Shown piece by piece: positions 36,368 through 47,551 of a stretch of DNA of 64,000 nucleotides. Source of the stretch: Sipunculus nudus (Eukaryota; Annelida; Sipuncula; Golfingiida; Sipunculidae). A model generated the notes under the pieces. That model made no database searches. It was not told the origin of the DNA and saw nothing but the letters and a program-made list of their open reading frames with translations. The position numbers and the translations under genes are program-made. Each line of letters begins with the position of its first letter. The first letter of the stretch is position 1. The stretch spans positions 47,689,058-47,753,057 of the forward strand of contig CM049310.1 of the NCBI GenBank assembly GCA_026874595.1, in the 5' to 3' direction.

Positions 36368-37435
36368 TAGGAGAGGGAGGGGGAGTTTTGTTACTACATA
36401 ACCTATTGCTTCACCAATGTGGTCACTGTATAGTGAATCAAAGACATGGTATGCAAATGTGTTTACTGATGACAGGAGAGGGTGATTGTGACTGCATTGC
36501 ATATATATGGAGTAATATATATAATAAGCGCTGGCAGGTGATCATGCATGTGGAACATTTCAACCATTAATTTTATAATCCTGGCCACTGCCAATGTTGT
36601 ATATTTCCCCTACATGTGGTTCTACGGGAAGGATTGATAATGCTTCAAATTAAGGTTGCATATATAAACACACACACACACAGAACCTTCTCATCTTCTG
36701 GTAGGTTGTTCATCAGGTTATCTTCATACATCGTTTGATATGTGAGGAAATATAAAACCAAATGTTTGTCAAAAGCAGCGTGAAACACTTATGCCCCTGG
36801 TACATTTTGACCGTCGGGTTAGTTGGCCCATAGCAGCCACGAGTTTCCACTTTTGCGCATAACGTTGCAGTCATGCAGGCCCGGTGCGTGTACACGATTG
36901 AAAACGTGCACCTATTTATTGCATGGCCTTTAAAGTAACATACATTTCACATAAAGTAAAATGCATGATAAAGAATGGTTAATTTAATTTTACAGTTTAC
37001 AAACATAAAGACGATTTAAATAGAAGAAGCATAATCAATAAATATCAAATATATTTAGCTTATCCACATAAAAGCCAGCATGTATATATTATCATGTGTA
37101 CCTCGAACAATATAAGACTTAATTACTTAACTCAAATTAATGATTCTAAGATGATTAAAATGTCGATAGGTTATATTTTTCTGATTTTAGCCATTATATC
37201 AGTGTGTTACAAACGTTGACAAAACATTATGTCACAACGCATGATTTCTTGCCTTGTGGAAAATCTCGTTTAGTTCGAAACATATAACTAAAATACTAAG
37301 TATTTTGCTTTACTTTTCAAACTCTGCATATATATTTCCGACACAGCCTTTGATAGTACTGTCTTAAGGTTAATTTCTACCGATGAATTTAAACAGGCCA
37401 GATTTTCTGTCATTTCAAGGCACCTGTTTATATAT

Positions 37436-37438
<3 letters not shown>

Positions 37439-37501
<63 letters not shown>

Positions 37502-37502
37502 A
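37439..37502. repeat. Compound (CA)n(TA)n(TG)n microsatellite
   Basis: Short CA run, about 40 bases of TA, then about 18 bases of TG. The two ends can pair to form a hairpin. Confidence 0.95.
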
Positions 37503-37899
37503 TACTCCATTTTTTCAGTCATTTTCCTTTGGCTAGTGTTATTTTTTACTCTTAATTTATTATTATACAAATCTATATGTGCATGTATCGATATACAGCT
37601 TTTAATGTGAGCCAGTTAAGAGCTATATGAGTTACTTAAGAATTGATTAAGAAAGAAATTATATCTAACTAATGAAGCTAATAATATATGTTGTGGAACG
37701 TCATCAGTTTAATGGTTGTAAAACAAGTATGCGTGATAAAAGCAAAGTCTAGAAGAATTGTATGAATATATATACAAATATAAATAAATGTATAGAAAAA
37801 TATCAGTTAACAATTCTCATCGACTGACCAGTTGTGATTAAACAGCTGCATAAAGAATGCCGGATACTTAATGTCCATCCCTGGGTCACTTAATTGTCA

Positions 37900-38560
37900 T
37901 TGTTATAGGGACTTCTGGGAACACCTGGTGGATCTGTGCCATCGGAGACCACCTCACAGGGCGGGCCTTTGATGGTCACTTTCTCAGGTAATTCCCACAG
38001 GGCTTGCGGTCAGTATCTGATGTCCATTTATAATACCGTAAGCCTGGACGTGCAGTATCGACCACCTAGAACCGACCACCAGCTGCAAATCGCGGATTCA
38101 ATCATTCCTCTCCACAAAGCGACAGGGATTTGTTAATTTATCTACGGACAGGCGCTTGGTTAATTCAACATCTGTACAAATGGACGCCGCCGTTCGGGCT
38201 GGCGCTACTTTGATGTGCGCTAGGATTAATAAGTTGACGCTGAGCGCTGACGTAACGCCAGGTAAGTGCGAAATATTAGCTGCATTATGCCAGTCTCACG
38301 TCGCCGTGACTATGCAATACCAAGCGCGCTTGTGGGGCCACCCCGGGAGGCATTCCATAATAACGCTGAACAACCGGAGATGTCTATTAGCAATATTAGG
38401 AACACACTCGCTTTCACCGGAGCGGCGGCACCTTTGATGACGGCCGGTCGCCGCCCTTCCTGGAATATCCTGGACGCCGCTCTCACCGACGTCACGTGAC
38501 GTGTCTAACCCTATTTGTCCCTCCTTAGTGGGCCATCCTCGATTGTGATGAGGAATGTGA
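37900..38560. other. GC- and CpG-richer island, unassigned
   Basis: This stretch is far richer in G, C and CpG than the AT-rich flanks. It contains CACCGGAGCGGCGGC, ACGCCGCCGTTCGGGC-type segments and the palindrome at 38489. Overlapping frames exist on both strands (38156-38437 plus, 38266-38499 plus, 38310-38495 minus). None has a recognisable domain, and the frames shadow one another. A promoter/CpG island, a conserved regulatory element or a GC-rich exon are all possible. I cannot decide. Confidence 0.45.
38489..38502. promoter_or_regulatory. 14-bp palindrome ACGTCACGTGACGT (E-box inside two CRE half-sites)
   Basis: A perfect palindrome. The centre CACGTG is a bHLH-Zip E-box. GTCACGTGAC (38491-38500) is the 10-bp CLEAR/USF-type consensus, and TGACGT half-sites flank it on both strands. 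It sits at the edge of the CpG-richer island. Confidence 0.5.
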
Positions 38561-40289
38561 TACTTGACTTACCAACTCACAGCGTCTCCCCTAGTCTGAA
38601 CAGCTAATATCCGGGACAGTTGGTCCACTCCATGAGAACTCTGTAGCGGCTTCTGTAGCGCCGAAAACCTCAGTACTTTTCATTTTCTACATGGCCAGGT
38701 GTTCACTGAGTTTAGTAATTATAAATTCAGGAAGTGCGTAATATCACAGGAACACGTTCTTGTGCCGCCATACAAACTACCGTCACATGAAGTGCGTAAT
38801 GTCCGTCATAATGACCAGGCAATGTTTAACCCATGATCAAAGTCAAGTTCATGTCTTTCAAAAGGTGTTTTATTTGTGGTGTTAGGAATCTTTATTTTCA
38901 ATATACACGAGGAGGTTAAATGTCTCCTCCCCCTCCCCCAACACAATATCACGTACACATGCACTCTTTATACGTATTCCGCATATTTATTCTTAATTAA
39001 TAATTTATTTACTTAATAAAAAAATCAAATAAGCCTTCTTAAAATATATGGATTTATTAATGTCTATGAGCGAGTTATATAAAGAAAGCCTAACATTTTG
39101 TACTCATATTCAAAACTTAATTTTCTGGGTTTTTATCCAAGTGTGCATGGTTAAAGAGTAACAAAACAAATACCAAAGGTATAAAAGAAACATGCACAGT
39201 ATAGTATATCTATATAAAGCTTAGTTTGAAGAATTCGTAAAAATTATGATATCGGTGTACATTACAACACCAGACTGAATGAATACAATTAAATAGAACA
39301 AATCACTCTTTAATTCTAAAACTAAATTTTTTGTAATAAACTTAAATAGCTACATGGTACACCTTACAAGTTTATATATAGATTTATGTAGTGTGTCTGA
39401 CTGAACACAGGACTCTTCAGACAAGGACCTTTTTGAATAGGACATATCAGACAGGAGGAACTTGTGGACTAGGACATTTCAGACAAGGACAATTCTGTCA
39501 TACCTTTTTGACTGGAAAATACATTTCGACATTAGACTTTAGACTTATATATAATGTATAGATTAGTTGTAGGAATCGGTTGAAAAAAAACATGATCGAT
39601 GATTAAAATGAATGAAACAACCGATGATCGATCATTAATGTAGCATCTCATGTTCTATATTATCGTGAAATCTACTGTAAAGAATTTATACCTTAAACAA
39701 TAACCGAATAAACTCAATCGTCAGACATCACGTTTAGAGTTAAGTTCATGTTTAATGGCTGGGTTGTTAACACTTGTTCGCTGGACAAGGTTCAGTGTGA
39801 TTAATGTTATTCGCCACTTTGTGTCCGTCTTTTTTATCTCTGACATGATATGGCAGTTTATCTTTTATATGTGAATGCTGTTATTGTGAATCTTTCCAAG
39901 TCGACACATAATCGTTCGTGATGGATTATTAAAATGCAACCAATTTAATTGGTTATGAAAGAAAGCGACTTATCATCGATATTATCGATTATTCGGCACT
40001 CCACAAGTATAGGGTATAACAACTATTAGCTACAACTACAACTAAAGGAATTACTATAAGCGTTTTTTGTAACATGCATCTCTAGGCTAAACGCTAAATG
40101 ACAACTAATTACTATTACTCTTCAATGTTAATGTCACCACTTCAGATAGACCTTTATAGTTACCTTTATAGTACACTTACAACGATATGTTACGGGTGTA
40201 GGAAAATAAATTAAAAATAATAATCATAATAAATAAAAACAATAATAACGATGTTGATGATGATAATGATGGAGAGGGTGACGTGATGC
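38561..40289. other. AT-rich intergenic DNA, no gene seen
   Basis: 39390-39530 has four loose copies of a TTCAGACAAGGAC-type motif (CTTCAGACAAGGACC, ATCAGACAGGAGG, TTTCAGACAAGGAC). Otherwise nothing is recognisable. Confidence 0.5.
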
Positions 40290-42930
40290 ATGCATGGTGT
40301 TTCTATAACTCCAGCCACTGTCATTTTAAGAGACGGTGACGTTATAGTTATTCTGTCACTTCAACCAGTGCCATTTTAAGAGATGGTGACGTGACGGTGA
40401 TTCTGTCATTCCAACCACTGTCATTTTAAGAAATGTTGACGTGATGGTGATTCTGTCACTCCAACCACTCATTTAAAAAAAATATTGACGTTTTAGTGAT
40501 TCTGTGACTCCAACCACTGTCATTTTAAGAGATGGTGACGTGATAGCGATTCTGTCACTTCAACCAGTGCCATTTTAAGAGATGGTGACGTGACGGTGAT
40601 TCTGTCATTCCAACCACTGTCATTTTAAGAAATGTTGACGTGATGGTGATTCTGTCACTCCAACCACTGTTATTTTAAGAAATGGTGACGTGATGGTGAT
40701 TCTGTCACTCCAACTAGTGTCATTTTAAGAGATGGTGACGTGACGGTGATTCTGTGACTCAAACTACTGTCATTTTGAATAATGGTGACGTCATGGTGAT
40801 TCTGTCACTCCAACCGTTGTCAGTTTTAAGAGATGGTGACGTGATGGTGATTCTTTCACTCCAACCACTCTCGTTTAAAAAAATATTGACGTTTTAGTGA
40901 TTCTGTCACTCCAACCGTTGTCATTTTTAAGAGATGGTGACGTGATGGTGATTCTTTCACTCCAACCACTGTCATTTTAAGAGATGATGACGTGATGGTG
41001 AATCTGTCACTCCAGCCACTCTCATTAAAGAAAATATTGACGTTTTAGTGATTCTGTCACTCCAACCACTGTTATTTTAAGAGATGGTGACGTGACGGTT
41101 ATTATGTCACTCCAACCACTCATTTTAATAAATGGTGACGTTTTAGTGATTCTGTGACTCCAACCACTGTCATTTTAAGAGATGGTGACGTGATAGCGAT
41201 TCTGTCACTTCAACCAGTGCCATTTTAAGAGATGGTGACGTGACGGTGATTCTGTCATTCAAACCACTGTCATTTTAAGAAATGTTGACGTGATGGTGAT
41301 TCTGTCACTCCAACCACTGTCATTTTAAGAAATGGTGACGTGATGGTGATTCTGTCACTCCCAACCGTTGTCATTTTTAAGAGATGGTGACGTGATGGTG
41401 ATTCTGTCACTCCAACCGTTGTCATATTTAAGAGATGGTGACGTGATGGTGATTCTGTCACTGTAGCCACTCTCATTTAAAAAGATATTGATGTTTTAGT
41501 GATTCTGTCACTCCAACCGTTGTCAGTTTTAAGAGATGGTGACGTGATGGTGATTCTGTCAATCCAACCACCGTCATTTTAAGAGATGGTGACGTGATGG
41601 TGATTCTGTCTTTCCAGCCACTCTCATTTAAAAAAAATATTGACGTTTTAGTGATTCTGTCATTCCAACCGTTGTCATTTTTAAGAGATTGTGACGTGAT
41701 GATGATTCTTTCATTCCAACCACTGTCATTTAAGAGATGGTGATGTGATGGTGATTCTGTCTTTCCAGCCACTCTCATTTAAAAAAAATATTGACGTTTT
41801 AGTGATTCTGTCACTCCAACCGTTGTCATTTTTAAGAGATTGTGACGTGATGATGATTCTTTCACTCCAACCACTGTCATTTTAAGAGATGGTGACGTGA
41901 TGGTGATTCTGTCTCTCCAGCCACTCTCATTTAAAAAAATATTGACGTTTAGTGATTCTGTCACTCCAACCACTGTCATTTTAAGAGATGGTGGCGTGAC
42001 GGTGATTCTGTCACTCCAACTAGTGTCATTTTTAGAGATGGTGACGTGATGGTGATTCTGTGACTCATACTACTGTCATTTTAAGAAATGGTGGCTTGAT
42101 GATGATTCTGTCACTCCAACCACTGTCTTTCTAAGAGATGGTGACGTGATGGTGATTCTGTCACTCCAACCGCTGTCATTTTTTAAGAGATGGTGACGTA
42201 ACGGTGATTCTGTCACTCCAACCACTGTCTCCAACCACTGTCATTTTAAGAGATGGTGACGTGATGGTGATTCTGTCACTCCAACCGCTGTCATTTTTTA
42301 GAGACGGTGACGTGATGGTGATTCTGTCACTCCAACCACTGTCTTTCTAAGAGATGGTGACGTAACGGTGATTCTGTCACTCCAACCACTGTCTCCAAAC
42401 ACTGTCATTTTAAGAGATGGTGACGTGATGGTGATTCTGTCACTCCAACCGCTGTCATTTTTAAGAGACGGTGACGTGATGGTGATTCTGTCACTCCAAC
42501 CACTGTCATTTTAAGAGATGGTGACATAATGGTGATTCTGTCACTCCAACCACTGTTTAATTTCAGAGAGGAGGTGACGTTACAGTGATTCTGTCACTCC
42601 AACTAATGTCATTTTAAATAATGGTGAGATGATGATGATTTTGTCATTCGTACCAGTCATTTTAAGAGTTTGGGACGTTTTAGTGATTCTGCCATTCCAA
42701 CCACTGTCTTTTTTAGAAGACGGTGGCCTGACGGTTATTCTGTCATTCCAACCATGCACTGTCGGTTTTAAGAGATGGTGACCTGGCGGTAATTCTGTCA
42801 CCCCAACCACTGTCGGTTTTAAGAGATGGTGACTTGTTGGTGATTCTGTCACTTCAAGCACTGTCATTTTAAGAGATGGTGACGTGACGGTGATTCTGTC
42901 ACTCCAACAGCTGTCTGTTTTAGAAGATAT
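40290..42930 (+). repeat. Minisatellite of 50-bp units, about 52 copies, with higher-order variants
   Basis: The unit begins TGTCATTTTAAGAGATGGTG, continues ACGTGATGGTGATTCTGTCA and ends CTCCAACCAC: 50 bp, sometimes 48-52. Nearly every unit keeps TGACGT, and 40783-40790 has a full CRE palindrome TGACGTCA. A distinct variant with TTTAAAAAAATATTGACGTT recurs about every 150 bp at 41490-41945, a trimeric higher-order repeat. Another 160-bp module with CACTGTCTCCAACCACTGTC is duplicated at about 42226 and 42390. Minus-strand frames with TESPSRHHLLK-type periods are artefacts of units that happen to be 51 bp. Confidence 0.97.
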
Positions 42931-43182
42931 TTTCAGTGTTTTCACTATGTATAGCTTTAAAGGCGAGCAGTAGTCAAAACCTGTTTTATATTAGTTATCC
43001 AAAGAACAAGTCCAGGGGCTAAAAAATCATGTAAATTCACCTTTTGTCCGGTGGCACACACTATGCTTGAACTTGCACGGGATCTTGCAGGTTTTGACGT
43101 CATTTAGTGGACTTATGAATCTCGCCTTATCATATAAATCTCACAAAGTATACATGCGTTGATTCTTACTAACTTGGTTCAA

Positions 43183-43365
43183 GGGCGGGTCCAGGATTTA
43201 GGAAAACGATGGGATCAACCCTGGAGGACTAGTGACAGCCTAAAACCCTTTAAAGGTCCCCAGGTCCGGAAAGAAGCTATATATAGGGGGAGTTCAGGCC
43301 GCTAAAGGTAGTCTGAATCCCAAGGCAACAAAGTTGCAGCGGCTGAGAGGGGGATCCGGATCTCC
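43183..43365. mobile_element. Diverged relative of the 35726-35927 MITE
   Basis: GGGCGGGTCCAGGATTTAGG at the left and GGGGGATCCGGATCTCCTAA at the right resemble the ends of the element at 35726-35927 in inverted arrangement. The ends are degraded and no target duplication is visible. Confidence 0.45.
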
Positions 43366-43939
43366 TAAAAGTATATTTATTAACATATGTCTATAGCGTT
43401 TTATAAGGCCATTTGGTTAAAACAATATTTTATTGCAATGCAAAGCAATGAGGATGGGAAAACAGGGCACAGCCCTATATCAATTCCTGGGTATTTTTTA
43501 TCCACAATCGCAGTAATTTATTGCCTTGTGTTTGGGAGGTCCCATTATAGGCCTAGAATAAAATTGCCCTGATATTATAGTCTTTCACTCGTTCTTCTAT
43601 AGCAACAGTACATATGATTGTTTCATTATACTTACGTTAATTAACAGCATTTAAAAACTTTATTCAGAGCTATGTTTCGCATTGTTTTAATAAAAACATT
43701 TACCTTTTTTTCAATGTTTGACAAAACCTAAATAAACGGATTGATGCATAGAGAAAAGAAACACATGTTCTTTGGCCCTGCATGACTAAACACATGGCAA
43801 CATGTATTGAATTTATAGATCAAACACTTGAAATGCAACCAGAACCCATGCATGTTAACTGTTTACATTCTTTTCTACACATCTGACGACAACTGGTAAT
43901 ATATGGTAAATGGTATCACTTAATTCTTTTGAATTGACA

Positions 43940-44330
43940 GGCATCTTGGTTTCCCCGCGGGGTAACCGGCAGGCGGCGGACAAGTCTTCGTGTGCCCGTG
44001 TTTGGTTTTCCCACGTGTAATCACCTGGCACAAGATGCGTCGGTGAACTTCTACAAATCACGTCTTGCTATGTGAACGTCGGGTCTTGCGTCTGCCGGCA
44101 AGGAAAGTTGTCTCGGCAAACAGGTCGACGTCGCCCGGACGAGCCCCCAGGCGTGTTTAAAGAAGAAAAAGTAAGCTGCGGCTCTGTGGGTTTTCATGGA
44201 CGCCATGTTTGTTGAGCGTGCTCTGAGGAAATGCCAGAGAACGGAGACGCTGCGTCGTATTGTCATTGCACGTGGGGACGGAACTAAAAGCGTGGGAGCC
44301 CCGTGTCCTAAACGTCCTTTCCTTTTCCTC
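43940..44330. other. CpG-rich island, unassigned
   Basis: CpG is dense here against AT-rich flanks, for example CCGCGGGGTAACCGGCAGGC and a GTCGACGTCGCCCGGACGAG segment. It includes an E-box CACGTG at 44012. Frames at 43855-44061 and 44051-44266 (minus) have no recognisable domain. Candidate promoter or regulatory island; the target gene is not in view. Confidence 0.4.
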
Positions 44331-44470
44331 TCACAGCCTTGAGTAAATAGGTCTTAATAGCCCCGACTCTGTTGCACAGTTAATTGGCTCCACACAAAAT
44401 ATTGATATCGATTGATTAACTGGTAATACTAACAGAAACACTACATGAAAGGAAAACAAGGCCAGGGTAA

Positions 44471-44717
44471 TGACAGTTGGCCTTTGGTTGTGTTAAGTTT
44501 GGACAGTACTCGCCTTCCACCCTAAGGTGTCACCAACCCCTCTATAAAGATACATGGGCGTATCACCTCAAAGCTCCGACGCTAAGGCACTTTAGTTCAA
44601 CAAATAATGATAATTGTCAGTAATGGCTTGGTCAAGAAAGTCTACCTATTTACTTACCATTACGTGAAGAAAAGGACCATATGCCTCCGTATGGATACTT
44701 GTAAGTCAACGTCAACC
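44471..44717 (+). repeat. Paired 250-bp element, copy A
   Basis: Starts TGACAGTTGGCCTTTGGTTG and ends TTGTAAGTCAACGTCAACC. The same sequence occurs once more at 53722-53970, same orientation, with about 20 differences by eye. Well-preserved blocks include CACCTCAAAGCTCCGACGCT and GTCTACCTATTTAC, and ACCATTACGTGAAG. No terminal inverted repeat, poly(A) tail or tRNA promoter boxes are evident, so it does not look like a standard SINE or MITE. Confidence 0.85.
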
Positions 44718-45522
44718 AGATAATCGTCCTTGGTTCAGAAGATACTGAAAGTGACTTTGAATGGTGATACTCGTTACAAACATGCAGCCTGCTAGCTTGT
44801 ATATGTTATAACATATACGTGCGTCACTTCAAGATATTTAGCGGGTATCAATTTTGCTTTTCTTGGTTTTGGTATTTAAAAGTTTATTCGGTATCAATAT
44901 TTTCTGGAGAACAGTTCTGCAATCATGGGTTAATTTTTCAGTTTAAACTTTCTATTTTTCTGAAATTCACGGTTTCATTACAATATAACCCGACCAAACC
45001 GTCCCCAGGTTCCTGCTCTTACAAATGATCGGCTTTCATATTCTGAGACGGATTTAGAGGGAGCGCTTTTTATCGACAAATCTCAGAAATAGAACAATTA
45101 GAACATTTCATACTGAAAAACAGCTTCTTAATTTGCATCGAAATGCTTTTTAAACTTCCTCAAAAAAAGTTTTTACAACATCAGAATAGGAGGCGAATAC
45201 CATCCCTTCCATACGCCCCCCCCCCCCCCTTCCTCGGCCCATTGCGCTTCGCTTCTGCTGATTAAAGGCACCGTTATATGAGTCTCCATGCAGGCTGTTC
45301 TAAAATCATCTGCATCATGGCATCTGCTTCTGACACTTAATTATCGGACCGTCATACACTGGCCTATATAGCGTTTTAATCGTATGTTGAAAATAATTAA
45401 TTAACTAATTTTGATGGCGTTAACTCGATTGTGGAAAATAAATGTCTCAGTTACTTTTTCGAATGCTGATATGAGTACACATGCATGTGTCCCTTACCGC
45501 CTACTATCACATAAAGAGGTCA

Positions 45523-45524
45523 CT

Positions 45525-45574
<50 letters not shown>
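45523..45574. repeat. (TA)n microsatellite
   Basis: About 45 bases of pure TA repeat. Confidence 0.95.
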
Positions 45575-45575
<1 letters not shown>

Positions 45576-45629
45576 CACTACATTATTAACTACATTACGC
45601 CATTATAGGCCTATACTGTCGACATTATA

Positions 45630-46175
45630 CTGTTAAAACTGCTATACCACCAACACCACTTCCACTGTTACCATTTTTACAATTACAACATTTCCTTCTA
45701 TTAATACCATCAATACAACTGTTACCGCATGCAGCTATACCATGTACACTATCACCATGCACCACTTATATACTATATATATATATTGCTTCCAACATCA
45801 CCACTGCTAGTATTAACACCAAGCACCACTGCTACTACCAGTACACTACTATGACTATATACTATATAGTAGTAATACTATCACTACTACTACTATTGAT
45901 ATTTCCCCTACCACCAACAAGATCACTACAATTAGTGATCTTGTTGATCACGAATGCTGATGTTAATGCTATATACTACCACTATATATACTACTACTTC
46001 TGCTACTACTACTATATGTACTTCTACTACTCCTACTACTTCACTGTATGTACTTCTACTACTACTATCATATTTCTACTACAACTTCTACTACTATTAC
46101 TACTACTCATTCTACTACTGCTTCAACTTCTACTATACTTCTATACGTACTATTTTACTACGGCTGCTGCTGCTG

Positions 46176-46207
<32 letters not shown>

Positions 46208-46295
46208 GCTTCTACTATAGTACTATTATACGTACTTCTACTACTTCTTCTGCTATGCGTATACTGTACTACTATTACTACTACAACTACTACTA

Positions 46296-46326
<31 letters not shown>

Positions 46327-46550
46327 GCTTCTACTATAGTACTATTATACGTACTTCTACTACTTCTTCTGCTATGCGTATACTGTACTACTATTACTAC
46401 TACAACTACTACAACTACTACTACTACTGCTTCTACTACTACTACTACTACTTCTCTCCTGCTTCTTCTGCCACCACCATATACAATACTGCTAAAACTA
46501 CAAGTCCTGCTGTATATACCACTATACCATTACCACAATGACTACAATAA
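45630..46550 (+). repeat. (CTA)n/(CTT)n/(CCA)n triplet-rich region with a 120-bp duplication
   Basis: Triplets of the TAC/CTA/ACT class dominate, in all three frames giving Tyr, Thr or Leu runs. A segment from TACTACTGCTTCTACTATAG through CTGCTATGCGTATACTGTAC appears at about 46199-46293 and again at 46319-46415. The long frames (up to 169 codons) are low-complexity artefacts. Confidence 0.95.
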
Positions 46551-46887
46551 CAATTAACATATGATTATATTTACAGTATATATACATGACTAATGTTTTA
46601 GAAAACGGGACTAGATTGATGATCAAACGCCCAAGCTTGTCTGATGCATTGGGTAATCGGAGGTATGGCTCTATATCTGTGCAGACATGTACAAATATGA
46701 ATCATGCAGTTAACTTAGCCGAATAATTCATTATACTTGTGTAGGAAGTGCGTCTCAGGTATGAAGAAGTGTTTAAATGAACCATCCTCAAATGCCAATG
46801 AACGCTTATACAAACTACTTTTTATATAAGTTTGCTCATATCTTAAGGTGCTTTCCGCCATGCATATTCAGTCACGTCTATATAACC

Positions 46888-46888
<1 letters not shown>

Positions 46889-46968
<80 letters not shown>
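46889..46968. repeat. Two (TA)n tracts separated by GGCAA
   Basis: About 38 and 39 bases of TA; both tracts end in TAGGCAAT, which suggests a duplicated unit. Confidence 0.9.
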
Positions 46969-46970
<2 letters not shown>

Positions 46971-47489
46971 CAATTATGCATGTATATATGGTCGAGGATC
47001 GCCGAAACGAAATATATTTCTACATATGGTATGGAAGATCGATAGTTCTTCCTGCATATACCAAATATTCCCTGCATGGAGAATATACATTGTATATGTT
47101 GATATCCTAAGTATAATCACGAAGGATGCGACTGCATGCTCTCTTCCCACCTTTATAGAATTAACACTTTATAACTAGTTTTAATTCTCTTGATACACCA
47201 TATGGTGTGCATGCAGGTTTGATTCCCTGCTTGATAGTATAATTATATGAGCGTACAACATGCGCTGGCCATTGATTGAAGAATTTAATTTTTAGTTGCA
47301 ATTTACATTATTTCTTTGATGAGGCTATATCTATATACCTGACCAACGATAATACTTTCTTCCATGCCCCTTGTGCAGGTCATTAAATTAAGGTGCAGTT
47401 ATGCATGAACTCACGTGCCTATATGCTAATTTGATTTTATATGACCAACGCTCCGCGAAAAGCATTTTCTATCTTGATGTACATACATA

Positions 47490-47492
<3 letters not shown>

Positions 47493-47550
<58 letters not shown>
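47493..47550. repeat. (TA)n microsatellite
   Basis: About 57 bases of TA. Confidence 0.95.

Positions 47551-47551
<1 letters not shown>

Noticed and set aside
40290-42945. CRISPR-like appearance or a repeat protein with TESPSRHHLLK periods
   Set aside because: Units are contiguous tandem repeats with no unique spacers. Unit length is mostly 50 bp, so frames shift between units. The host is a eukaryote.
41270-42945. Minus-strand frames of 66-121 codons in the minisatellite
   Set aside because: They exist only where units happen to be 51 bp or compensate; they are not conserved across the array.
45851-46557. 162- and 169-codon frames (Tyr/Leu/Thr-rich)
   Set aside because: Triplet microsatellite read in all three frames; no start context or domain.
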